In this document: positions 19,410 to 29,589 of the stretch, piece after piece
Numbering within the stretch: the first letter of the stretch is position 1
Layout of the letters: each line of letters begins with the position of its first letter
Assembly (NCBI GenBank): GCA_003427395.1
Contig: BFEA01000018.1
Location: 5,264,422 to 5,300,513, forward strand
Direction of reading: 5' to 3'
Source: Chara braunii
Taxonomy: Eukaryota; Streptophyta; Charophyceae; Charales; Characeae
DNA: 36,092 nucleotides
The notes under the pieces: generated by a model
What the model saw: the letters and a program-made list of their open reading frames with translations, nothing else
Told to the model about the DNA's origin: nothing
The model's database searches: none
Program-made: the position numbers and the translations under genes

Positions 19410-19830
19410 AAACTGAGCACCCTTAAGTAGTGCCAAACAGTCGGTGGTTCCTCGTTTGGAGTGCCTACTGCACTCTTATGGGGGCCACTCAGTTCGGGTT
19501 GTCTGTGTTGCCTATAGGTGATGACGGATGTTCGTTGGAGTGACTCCCTGGCTCAGTGGGTGGTGGGAACCAACAGTCTGTAGGGATCAACCGTGATGTG
19601 AGTAGGTCATGCACTGCTTTGCTCCATGTTGGATGTGTGGACGACCCCGTCTGCACACCACCGCCGCCTTGCTGCCTGCTTGCTTTGCATATTGCTCTCT
19701 GCAAGTTGCTGTGTTCAATGTGTGTGGCTGTGTTGTCGGTGTTGTCTTGCGCTTCGCTGCTCTGCTGCCTTGCTGCCCATCCGTTGGCCGTGCCTTCCGT
19801 GTTTGTGCCATGTTTTTCCCTGCAGTCGTT
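19410..19830 (+). repeat. Dispersed repeat R1, copy 2 (extended)
   Basis: Bases 19410-19639 match copy 1. Bases 19640-19710 extend the similarity to the inverted copy 3 near 26240-26310 (shared GCCTTGCTGC, CTCTGC.AAG). Downstream sequence is rich in TGCTGCCTTGCTG-type words, so its translations (Cys/Leu-rich) are low-complexity and not called as proteins. Confidence 0.75.
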
Positions 19831-20001
19831 TTTGGCGTTGTGCAGCCGTGTTGCCTCTAATGTGCTGCCTGGTGCTCCACAGGGTCACCGCCCGCTGCTT
19901 TGTTCCGCTTGGGGACAGTCTGCCTTCAACAAGGGTCAAAGGGTTCATGACCCAAACCATCTAATACCGAGATTCCCGCAGATTATCGAGGGTTTAGCCT
20001 C

Positions 20002-20036
20002 CTCATGAGTGGGTGCAATTCCGACAAAACAATCTT
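20002..20036 (+). ncRNA. Degenerate hammerhead-like core, copy B
   Basis: CTCATGA (20002-20008), GTGGG, loop TGCAATT, CCGAC (20021-20025), then AAAAC align base for base with copy A at 19139. The box has one change, stem II has one mismatch, and GAAA is AAAA, so this copy should be inactive. It lies 3' of the R1 copy 2 region. Confidence 0.35.
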
Positions 20037-20870
20037 TCATCATCTGTTTTATTTCATTTTTTTATTTTTTTCAGTCTTTGCCTGGTTTATACTTGTATCT
20101 TTTTCGGGTGTTGTTGTCGTTTGTCTTGCTGTTGTTTCCCTCGCTGCCTTATGCTGTTTGCTTGCCCATCCGTCTACCACATGCCTTTCGCCCCAGGTAC
20201 GATGTTGTTTTCTGCTGTTTGCCTGCCTAGTGTGCTTGTTGTTGTCTGCCGTTCTATTTCCCTCGTGCCTTCAAGTCTGTGTTCATTTTTGTTGCCTGCC
20301 GTGTCTGCTCCTTGTGTGTTGTCAGCCCTCCCTCCTCCCCCATGCCCTCCAGCCTATTTGTTGTCTTGCTGTTTGTGCCCTGTGTTTCGTTGTTGTTCCT
20401 TCCTTGCCTTTGGACTCGACTCCACTCAGATGCGTATTCTCCTCCTGTGGTGTTGCGATGGTATGGTGCATGGTTTTTACTGTGCAGAGGTCTCTACAAT
20501 ATGTGTTCACACACATCTCACACAACACACACACAAAGTACACACCAAACACACACATACATACACATTAGTTGCAGTTTGGTCAAACAGTTAATATGCC
20601 TTGTGAGCAGAGACAGGTGTGATCAAAGAATGACATTGAATTTCAAGCATTGAGAGAACGGATGACATGCAACGACCATGACTTTCCAGAACCACGACAC
20701 TGGCACTGTGGCACCCCCACGTTCTTCGCAGACGGATCCGTCTCCTTGCTGCCTTTCATGGAAATAGAAAAAAACTGTTGAAGAATGGTCCAGGACTGAA
20801 ATGCTGAAAAAGAGCATTGCCCTGGCGAAACTTGTCTGACGTTGCAAGCCAACATTCCTCGCAGACATGT
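20037..20870. other. T/C-rich noncoding stretch
   Basis: The region is rich in TTGTTGTC, TGCCTGCC and TTTGTTG words to about 20500, with a CA-rich end at 20510-20570. Overlapping frames in all three plus phases give Cys/Leu/Val-rich translations, a sign of low complexity. No gene is supported. Confidence 0.4.
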
Positions 20871-20875
20871 ATATG

Positions 20876-20922
<47 letters not shown>
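20870..20922 (+). repeat. (TA)n(TG)n compound microsatellite
   Basis: An alternating TA run (about 20872-20892) passes directly into a TG run (20893-20922). Confidence 0.95.
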
Positions 20923-20923
<1 letters not shown>

Positions 20924-21399
20924 GGAGTGTCTCCTTGACGCATTTCCATGGATCACTGAAAATGCTGAAGAAAAACCGAAACACGCTGAAAATGATGTGT
21001 GTCTTTGCCGCATTGTCTGAGCATCCGTCTGAGCATCCTCAATATTATTACGCTCCAAGCTGTGGTGGAAGCACATCTGTCCTTCCTGATGCAGATGAAC
21101 CTGGTCACAACATTCTGTCAGTCCCCGCGGCCCCTTGTTGCAATTTTTTTCCACACTGACACTTCTCTTCCAAGGGTTGAGTTTCAGTACCAGCAACATC
21201 ATTCATACAAGCCTATTCCTCCAATCCTCAACATCATACATCTGCGGCTACCGTACGATCCTGTCCTGAATGCATGATCCTCCCAATAAGTAGACAGTTG
21301 GACGCTTTTTGCTCTTCCCAGGTTTCAGCGTAATACTTTTTGTTTTCCACGCTGTCGCGCGCAATCGGTGCGGCACAGCACGCGGCAGCGCGGGACCCT

Positions 21400-22400
21400 C
21401 TCGGCCGCGTCACGCAGGAGTTGGACCAGCCTCGTCACGAACACATAAGTGGAGCTTCCTTAGGCCGCTCCGGCCGAGTGCGCCAGCCATACCTCTCGCG
21501 AGCCCCTACGACAGGATAGGGCCTACGCGAGGCACAACTTACCTCCACCTTACGAGAGTTGTCACCTCCCTTCGTTGGGTGTATCCCCGCCGAGCTACCA
21601 GTCCACAGTACGAAAGTTAATCAATTGAAATCGCAGAGGTGGACCAGCCGAGGGCGTTTCCCGTTCGCTGTAGCATAGGGGGTACGCGCGGTAATACACC
21701 TATCGGACCCGCACACGAACCGACATCTTGGGGGCCTAAAGTCCCAAGCGCGGCCCGTCGTCGGTCGACTAGGAGGCATCCCATAAACCACGCGCACACC
21801 ACTCTAACAACCACAAAACAACAACAACACACACACACACACATACGCACGTAGTCATCCCATAACTTTTCACTGCGGAAATTAGGTGGGCGTCGTGCGC
21901 GAGACTCGGTATAAAGCCGCGCGGACGCAGGACTATCTCATATCGACTCGCAATGCAAGCGTACGCAAGCAGTCGCAATGACGACGTACTATGTAGTAAC
22001 CTCGAGGGCCGTATTCGACACTCAAGTGTCGGCTGGCATGCGCCTTGAGGGTTAATATCTCGACGCTGGACAACCGCCATGCGCGGTTGAAGACCACACA
22101 ACCTCTTCTGCACCTTATGCAGAGCGGGTGGTACACAGGTCCACGCCTATGGTGGTAGTCGTCTCTCGCGGCCCTGGGGGTAAGTCCTCCCCGGGCCTAG
22201 GCGAAAGTCAAGGGGTTTCACTTTGACGGCTGCCACGGACTATAACGTCCAACCATACAAACTCTAAAAAGCAAGGGTAAAAAGGGGACCTCCCTTCCCT
22301 CCCGAGACATAATCCAGTTAACCCTTATTCACACTCACAGTAACCCTCTCAAATACTCAGGGCACTTACAAATACATAAGGGTTGATTATATAGGACGAT
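21400..22400 (+). other. Hairpin-rich domain, 5' part
   Basis: No coding frame is supported. Several stem-loops can be read directly. CGACACT/AGTGTCG (22016-22031) is nested within CCTCGAGG (22000-22007) and CCTTGAGG (22043-22050). CAACCGC/GCGGTTG (22071-22089) has a 5-nt loop. GGCCC-T-GGGG with CCCC-GGGCC (22170-22197) gives 9 bp and one bulge. A short (CA)n sits at 21828-21842. This is the start of a long stretch with more compact hairpins than the rest of the window. Confidence 0.4.
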
Positions 22401-22754
22401 CACTTCTCACAGTCACAGTGAGGCTCCTCTCAGCCATATGTGTATGAAATCGCAGGCAATCACATCCAGAGTCTGAATCACAACCATACCTGCAATCACA
22501 TCAACGATTCAACCAAAAGTCCACGCACTACACGGGATCAACTTCAACCATTGTTTGGACTCATAACCCTTGCCTTAGCCATACAAGCCTCACTCGTGCA
22601 ACTCTTAAATAAATACTCGATACTTATGTTGGATGGCCATTCAATAAAGTTCGGGTAAAAACACAACAAAACAATTCAAATCTCAAGGCTAAAGCCTTTA
22701 GGTTGAGTGACAAGAGTGGATTGGAGTTGAATCGTACACCGACGAATCGGCAAC

Positions 22755-22812
22755 CGACCTGTTATCAGTGATGTTATCGGTGATAACAGAAGATGATCCT
22801 CGTGGGATCAAG
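22755..22812 (+). other. Two adjacent stem-loops
   Basis: CTGTTATC (22759-22766) pairs with GATAACAG (22782-22789), 8 bp with a 15-nt loop. GATCC (22795-22799) pairs with GGATC (22805-22809) with loop TCGTG. They precede the repeat series at 23.0 kb. Confidence 0.55.
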
Positions 22813-22989
22813 CTGAAGCTAGTCCAAATCATGAGTTGAATGTCCAAAAAAGGTCTGTTTCATAATACATCTCAATACCCAAGTTAAATCATCAGCATAT
22901 GGGGGATGATCCTCCATAGCGCTACCTGCCAACTAAGTCTAAGCCTACGTCTAAGTCAGTGCCCAAAGCAAGGGTAGACTAATGGCAGA

Positions 22990-23600
22990 ATCTCCCCTAT
23001 TCAGGGTGGATCGCCAAAGTCGCCACCTGCCAAAATATAATCTAACTCCTCTAAATCAAGAAAATTTCGGCAGCGCTTCCCATAGGAAAAGTGTCTTCCC
23101 AGAATTTATATAAGTCCAAATATGAAAGCAGAAATAATTTCTAACTCTGGAAAGTCAAACTTTGTCTAACTCCCTGATTTAGTAGAAATTTGGGCAGCAC
23201 TTCCTTTAAAAGGGGAGACTTCCCTGATTTACACTAAGTCAGATTCAAACTCAAAAATAAACTTGTCAAATTTAGACAAGATTTAACTAACTCCTTAGTT
23301 TTGCAGAAATTTAGGAAAGTGTTATTCCAAAATTTATACAACGCTAAGTTCAGAATCTAAAAATAACTTTGACCTCTCAAAGTTCAATTTTTGTCTAACT
23401 CCCTGAATTAACAAAAATTTGGGCAGCACTCCCTTTAGAAAAGGAGACTTTTCAAATTTTTACTAAGTCAGATATAAAGAATAGATAAGTTGAACTTTGA
23501 CAAGTCAAAAGTTGACTAGGGATTTGTAGAAATTTCGGCAGCGCTTCCCTTAGAGAAAGTAGCTTGCCAAGATTTATACAAAGCCAAGTATAATAAAAGA
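22990..23600 (+). repeat. 108-124-bp repeat series with GGCAGCRCTTCCC box
   Basis: The anchor AAATTT-C/G-GGCAG or its decayed form starts at 23062, 23186, 23307, 23415 and 23530, so the spacing is 124, 121, 108 and 115 bp. Each unit has TCTAACTCCCTGA-like sequence before the anchor, then GCAGCGCTTCCC or GCAGCACTTCC, then a purine-rich AGGAAAAG/GGGGAG partner, then TTTATA-CTAAGTC. In unit 1 GCGCTTCC (23073-23080) can pair with GGAAaaGTGT, and in unit 4 CTCCCTTT with AAAAGGAG. The box may therefore be a hairpin. A weaker copy starts near 22990. The function is unknown. Confidence 0.7.
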
Positions 23601-23879
23601 TTCCCGAAAATGTGAAAATTAACTTGAGTAAAAAAAAACTTAGCTCAGGAAATGCAGGAATTGAAACTAACTCTTGTAGCTCTAACACGTTAAGAGCGAC
23701 TAAAGCAACTACCTATCAACCTGAAACTTCAGCCAAGTAGTAGCTTCCCTCAGTCACATGCAGGCCAAGCTACGAAGGTAAGTACTATCGTCATCCCCAA
23801 GTCAACCTGAACAAACAATAGTTCATGATCTCTCGATGATTTAACTCTTTGTACCTAGCTTACATAAGGCATAGGCCAG

Positions 23880-24815
23880 GCCGCCTTAACTTACAGAGCG
23901 CGCCGAACTTAGCCAGGTCTAAAGTCAGAATACCTAAACTTATAGAGTGTTCCGACTTAGCCAAGTATACACAAACAGAGGGTACAACTACTTTTCTCTT
24001 CCTTGGGCATATGACTAGGCCGCTCTAGTCGCCCTGAACTGTTTAGATAACCAAGTTATATATATCTCTCTGAACTTAATCTTCAGGGTGGGCGTAGGAC
24101 TGAGCCATTCATCTTAGAAACAATGCTCAGCCGGTCCAAGCTACCTTCAATTATATTCTTAATTGTACTCTCTTCAATTTACGATAAGTTATAGCCAGAT
24201 CATCCAATCTTATGGAACCCGTGCCTCACTAGCCTGTTCATAGATAAAATAATAGTAACATAAAGCCAAATTATAACCCTTGGGTTCCACGATGTGCGAG
24301 GCTTCGAGTCAAACCCCCTGAACTTACAAAAGGGTCTGCCTCTCCACCTGATTCCTTTCTCTCTAAGCCTTCCTGTGTGTGGCATTGGGTCAAGCCCCCT
24401 GAACTTACAAAAGGGTCAGCCCTTTATCAGGTTCATTTCCTTAAAACAAATGCAGGAAGAGACTGAGCCACCTGAACTTACAGAACAGCTCGGCCCCCTC
24501 GTTCAGAACCAAAAGAAACTCAGGAAAACCCAAGGAAAACAAGGGAACTCACGACACCAAAACTTATTGAGCGTCCTGAGTTCCTGAAAGTCAATCGCAG
24601 TCAAACCCCTCGCAAGTCAAAGCAGTCAGGACACCTAAACTTATAGAGCGTCCTGACCCTCCACTCAACTCACAGCACCGGGTCTCCCCAAACTTATGGG
24701 GACTTCCCAGCCTCCAAAGCATTCAGGCTACCTAAACTTATAGAGCGACTTGACTGCTCCATGCAAAACCAAAATAAGCAAAGCGTTGGGCTTCCCCAAA
24801 CTTATGGGGACCTCC
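23880..24815 (+). repeat. Array of ten hairpins with conserved AACTTA loop
   Basis: A core of the form CCTAAACTTATAGAGCG occurs ten times (about 23885, 23932, 24317, 24396, 24470, 24559, 24633, 24689, 24730, 24797). The flanks of each core are complementary to each other but differ between copies: AGTC-GAA-AC with GT-TTC-GACT (23923-23957), CTGAGC with GCTCGG (24463-24493), GGAACTCA-GAC with GTC-TGAGTTCC (24544-24584), GTCAGGAC with GTCCTGAC (24625-24657), TCCCC with GGGGA (24685-24702 and 24793-24810), CAAACCC with GGGTCTG (24310-24338). Constant loop and variable but matched stems are what selection on RNA (or ssDNA) structure leaves. No coding frame is consistent across copies. Confidence 0.75.
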
Positions 24816-24999
24816 CTGCCTTGATGACCCAGTCAACCATCATGAAATTCGGCCTACCATCCTGCCCTTCCCAGATGCAATTCCTCTTACTCGCAATCTA
24901 CTTTCAGGCATTCAACAAATCTGAAACTGACCTTGCACACACATTCCTTTACTTAGTCTGAATTCTAATCCTGAAAGTCAAGCCAAAGTCAACGTACAG

Positions 25000-25985
25000 G
25001 ATTCAGTCAATACTCTCAGTCAGACCATAGAAAGATATACAACTAGGGGTTATAATTGGGTTTATAGAAAGGGTCACGAAATTACCATGCAGGTCCCTGC
25101 CTCCAGGACTCCGCCTGAGTCCCGGCAGAGCTCCCGCAATCGGTGGGGCAAACCTCCCGCAAGGCCTTGGCGCGGGTTACGGGTCACAAGCCCGCCTGCC
25201 GCCTTCCTCTCAGAACCAGGGGACTAGACTTAGAGTAAGAGGGGCAGGAGATAGAAGGGTTTTAGTCTCTCAGATCCAAGGAGGGGTGCACTCAGACTCG
25301 CGGGAGAGGGCCTTGGTTCCTTGACGCGCCTGAGGGCCCCGCAATGGTGGCCGAATTTGCAACAAGGTGGCCAGCCAAAGTCAACCTATCGAATGTTAAC
25401 TCCCTGATGACTCTTCAATTCGCAATAATACCCGGAGCACAACAATAAGGCACGACGCAGAGTGCGACAATTCGAGGATGTAACAAGGAGGATGGCAACA
25501 CTTTAGAAAAGCACAAAGGTCGCACCGAGCCTCAGCGACGAGGGAGCACAACAAGGTAGTGGCCAATAGAACGGAAGCCTGCGATGGCAGCTCCAAAATA
25601 AGTAGGATGGTCGTCGCTCAGTCGTACTTCTATTGATGATGATCAGTAGCTTTGTGGCATAGGCCAGCAGCAATTCCAACCATAACACTAGCGTTCATCA
25701 GTGGTGTTGGTACCCACAAGCTATGCCACAAGCCCGTCCTGCGACGTACAGCAGACCAAAGCGCCCAGTGTCGAGCTGCATGTGATTACATCCCCCGCTA
25801 TCAAAAGGCTTAGTACACTGCAACAGCCCAACTCCGATGGGCGCTCAGTCTGGCACCACAATAGTATCTGAACCTCTGGCCTCAACCAACCCAGGGAAAC
25901 TCGGTCGAGCCGTGCCGTAGCCACCTGGTAAATCTCCAACTCCATTGCTGTCCCTCGCTCTCACCTTCGACACTCAACCTCCTAC
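25000..25985. other. Unannotated stretch with GC-rich segment
   Basis: Bases 25085-25340 are GC-rich (for example AGGCCTTGGCGCGGGTTACG at 25160-25179). The rest is unique-looking. Frames on both strands are short. I see no gene, tRNA or recognised element. Confidence 0.35.
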
Positions 25986-25989
25986 TCAC

Positions 25990-26470
25990 ACGACCACAAG
26001 GGACGCCCCGTCACACAGGATGCCACGCGAAAACAATGAAGTGAAGCATAATACGAGCAAGACAACAACATTGCAGAAGACGACGGGGCGGATAGACCAG
26101 CAGGTTGGCAGCAGTGGAGTGGGGTACAGGGGGCCAGCACCAGGACAACCAACCAGCTGATGAACTACAAGCAGTGGAGCAACAAGGCGGGGGGGGCAAC
26201 ATTGGCAGCGTAACCACACCACACGACGAACAGAACACTTCGCAGAGAACCACATGCGCAGCACGCAGATATGCAGCAAGGCACTGGCAAAGCGTAGACG
26301 AGGCAGTCCGCACATCCAATATGGAGCAAAGCAGCCCTTCACCTATTCTCATCACGATTGAACACCGTCGGTTATTGGTTCTCGCCACCTACTGAGCCCG
26401 GGAACCACCCCCACAAGCATCCGCCACCAACCGCAGGCAACACAGACATCCCGAACCGGGCAGCCCCTGT
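25990..26470 (-). repeat. Dispersed repeat R1, copy 3 (inverted)
   Basis: On the minus strand, 26468 to 26311 matches R1 copies 1 and 2 (complement of CCAATATGGAGCAAAGCAG, CACCTACTGAGCCCGGGAACC, GGCAACACAGACATCCCGAA). The match continues more weakly to about 26240, like copy 2 downstream of 19640. It sits within the hairpin-rich domain and probably inserted into it. Confidence 0.7.
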
Positions 26471-26689
26471 CCCAATGCGTCTGACCCGCAATAACGGTCA
26501 GGTCCACTATACTTCACTGCCTTCGAAGGCGGGCACGACCATGTCTCTCGTCACCGATTCCGTCCAGGTACGTGCGCCCCACTTCCCCTGACTCTCTCTC
26601 TCTCTTTCTCTCTCTGTCGCCTACTGTAGGAGACCGTGCCCCGTATAAATACGTACGAAAAAAAAGCCGAAAAAAGAAAAGGAGAAAAA

Positions 26690-27240
26690 CGGGAATGAAT
26701 CTTCCGCTAAAACGCGGAAAGATTCGTCAACATTTTTAAGGCTTTCCCCCTGGCGCAGCCCATTTCCTTGCTAACTCCTAATCCACTAATCCAATACTCA
26801 AACTAACTATAAATTCAAAACCGCCCGCCCCGAAATCCTCTACCTGACCCCCTCTTTCACTCGGTCCCTTCAAGAATCGAGCGAAGTCTCACTCCTCCAT
26901 TCCTCGTCTCTGCCATCTCCCGCACAGGCCTTTCCCTTTCTAACACTAATTCTACTCACTCACTTCTAAAACTAACACTGCTATCATGCTCGCCCGACCC
27001 TCAAACCCCCTGATAGCATCTTAGATTGCCCGAAACGGTCAAGAAATGACCGTTCTATCGCCAATTCGCTCCCCTGCTTTTCTCCTCCCGCCGTAGCCTC
27101 GCGCAACCCGTACTTCTTTTAACTTCCTCTTTACTAATCCCCTCCTAAAACTAATTGCATATCCGGATTCGCCCTACCAAATAACCCCGATTTGCTACCT
27201 TTCCTCACCCGATTCCGTAAAGAATCGGGAATGATATCAC
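26690..27240 (+). repeat. Three ~200-bp units each with its own hairpin
   Basis: Related starts (CTAACTCCTAATCCACTAAT near 26774, CTAACACTAATTCTACTCAC near 26940, CTTTACTAATCCCCTCCTAA near 27129) mark three diverged units. Each holds a stem-loop with an AAGAA-type 3' loop flank: about 26861-26882 (CTCGGT with ATCGAG, imperfect), AACGGTCA/TGACCGTT (27034-27054, 8 bp, loop AGAAA) and CCCGATTC/GAATCGGG (27208-27229, 8 bp, loop CGTAAA). Other stems are GAATCTT-CCGC/GCGG-AAAGATTC (26697-26725) and TGCTATCA/TGATAGCA (26979-27018). The stems differ but stay complementary. Confidence 0.55.
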
Positions 27241-27599
27241 ACCTCCCTCCATCTTCGACTATAGCCCGCTCTTTTCACGTTCGACTCCGATTGCACCTGG
27301 CTCCTCTTAGCGTCCAGGTTCTCCCCTCCCCTTCTCGCTGCCCGTCGCCCCCAGTCACTCCGTCCGTCGTCTGTTGCTGCGTGCTGCCAACCCCTGCCTG
27401 CACTTCTACGCCTGTCTCCTCCGCCACCTCCAGTCCTTGCTCCGTATGGACCCGACGCGATCCGCGTCCGGGTTCACTTTGCCCCTGGCTCACTCTCTCA
27501 GTGCAGCACCTCGCCAACAATCGGTTGTCGACAACGCGTTCCGGTCGGCCGGCTCGAAAGCCGAGCAAAGCAATCGAGGGGAGGGGCCTGCCTCCTACT

Positions 27600-28900
27600 T
27601 ATGTGTGACATCCTTGCGCTGAGATCGAGCAAATCTTCTCTGCTTCGCTCCAATTTTAACAGATGTCCTGAAGGACGTGGCAGGACGATGCCCCGCGGCT
27701 TTCCCAAAGGTCAGTCAGCCTTTTCACTCTTCCCCCACGCACCTTACCCTGGTTCCCATCCGGGTTCAGTCCCGGATTTTTCTTTACGGGCGACCCCCAC
27801 CCCGTGGTCGCGCAAGCCTTCCCTCTACCGCTCCAATTCTAACGGATGTCCCGAAGGACTCAAGCCGCTGGGCCACCTTGCCTTCTCAGTACCCCGCGGC
27901 CCTGTGAAATGGCCCCGGGGTAAGCCAGAACGCAGGTCTGTACTTGAATAGTTCATAGGTGTGCCCCACCGGGCTAGGCTCTCGGGCACCTGTTACACCC
28001 CCTACACCGCGTCCCAAGGCAACGGGCGCGGTCAGGAAAGAGGGTGGCGAAGTTATACAAAAAGAGAGGGGTAGCTCCGGCGCCGTCGCGAAACCAGTTT
28101 GTAATTGCACTTCAGGGAGTCCCGTGAATACGGCCCACCCCATGTGGTCCCACTGCCGGCTTGTATGCATGTCGGGCCCCTCGGCCCGACTTTTCCCGGT
28201 AGGCGGGATAGAGGAACCTCGTCACCACCTCCATACGCGCTCCTACCGTAGTCTCGCGTCCCAAACGGGACGCGATAACAAGGGAACCCAGAACAATAGA
28301 CAAAAGGGAAATAAGATAAAATAAAAGTAATCGTCGAGGAACCGTAGGGCCGCTGGCACCTCGCCAACCCCGCGGATTGGATCCGCCGCCGCACCCATAA
28401 ACAAAACCGAGGGGGATAGCCCCACAGGGCCCTCAACCCCTCAGGCTTTCTCTCAACGCTACTCCGCTCCAGCCGCGCCGACGCCTGCTGGGCCCGATCC
28501 CCGAACCACCATGGTAACAGTCCGTTGTCGTAACCTATAGGGCTATGCCCAAGCCTGATACCGACGCCTACAAAGTACCATACAAGGCAGTGCGGCGCGG
28601 CGATTTGGTCCAACAAAACGGCCGCGCGGCTCCCAGTGCCCCCGCCGGCGGGCTTATACCATGCCATAATTGCCCCTCTCGCCATCCTCCGACACCCCGC
28701 TCACCACACGAAGTCGCGCCGTCGTAACGGTTGCCGATGTCGTCGTCGGGGTCGTTCTCCGCACGCGCGCTCAGCTCGGTCAAACGTAGCCATCGAAAGA
28801 AAGTATCCCCTAGATCCTAGTTTAACCAAAAGTAATAAGAACTTAAAGATAAGATAAAAATAAACAGACCGGCGCCCCCGCCGGTTTCGTAATCAACATT
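27600..28900 (+). other. GC-rich hairpin cluster
   Basis: Compact perfect or near-perfect stems follow one another: ATCCGGG/CCCGGAT (27758-27777), GCGACC/GGTCGC (27790-27811), ACCCCGCGGCC/GGCCCCGGGGT (27891-27921, 10 of 11), GTCGGGCC/GGCCCGAC (28171-28190, loop CCTC), TCGCGTCCC/GGGACGCGA (28254-28275, loop AAAC), ACCGGCG/CGCCGGT (28868-28885, loop CCCC). A direct repeat with GCTCCAATTTTAACAGATGT (27647) and GCTCCAATTCTAACGGATGT (27830) each includes a small GTCC-NGAA-GGAC hairpin. Open frames here (up to 210 codons on the minus strand) show no recognisable domain and I do not call them. Confidence 0.5.
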
Positions 28901-29245
28901 AGGGGACGAATCACGCGCGCCTTAAACCTTCGCGCCCACGCACTCTTTACTCTAGTCAACCATCCAGTCAACGTAATCACAGACACAGCCGCGCCTAGCG
29001 CGGTATACTTAACTTTAAACCAAAACCATTTTCTGTCACTTGCAAAAAACAGGGCGGATACCGTTGTAATGGTATTCGCATTGACAACGCCCCATTATAA
29101 TTCTCCTTGGGACTACTGTGTCTCGAAGCTTTGAACATCGAAAGCATTTCAAGAGGGAACCCAAAACTGTGACGGTACCATCAACAGTAGTTTGATCCGG
29201 GCCCGGGGGACTCACCGTAACGGTTCCCTTTTGTGATATTAGTGC

Positions 29246-29299
29246 AATCATATATATATATATATATCGTCAAATATATATATATATATATATATGATT
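29246..29299. repeat. Perfect AT palindrome (cruciform-prone)
   Basis: AATCATATAT... (29246-29267) and ...ATATATGATT (29274-29299) pair over at least 22 bp around the loop CGTCAA. The loop word ATCGTCAAATATAT also occurs near 35990-36003 in the hammerhead-like satellite, so the two could share origin. Confidence 0.85.
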
Positions 29300-29407
29300 A
29301 TCATTCACTTCCCAATGTGTGACGGATGTGTGATCCCTTGTTACCTCTGTGTGTTGTTCCCTCCACACTACGAAACCAGCAATCAGCATTAACGGACCAG
29401 CGGCAAA

Positions 29408-29433
29408 GGGGGGGGAGGGGGGGAGGGGGGGGG
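29408..29433 (+). other. G8-A-G7-A-G9 tract, G-quadruplex candidate
   Basis: Three G runs of 8, 7 and 9 separated by single A bases. The long runs can supply four G-tracts. Short GGGGTTCCAAG-like words recur just downstream (29452-29535). Confidence 0.7.
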
Positions 29434-29589
29434 TTCAAAGAATGGGCACTCTAGGGGTCCCAAGAGGTACTAGCTTATTCGGGTTCCAAGAGGGGTCTCG
29501 ATGGGGTTCCACCACAATCATCTGGGGTTCCAAGCGCTGGCTCGCTGTGAGACAGGAAACATGCTTCGTCCTAGTAATGAGAAGATAGA

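Noticed and set aside
20005-20653. Cys/Leu-rich plus-strand frames of up to 193 codons
   Set aside because: Two or three overlapping phases are open at once in T/C-rich low-complexity DNA; the hydrophobic look comes from TTG/TGC/CTG words and not from membrane segments.
28053-28685. 210-codon minus-strand frame
   Set aside because: It runs through several perfect hairpins and a GC-rich region where stops are rare; no motif is recognisable.
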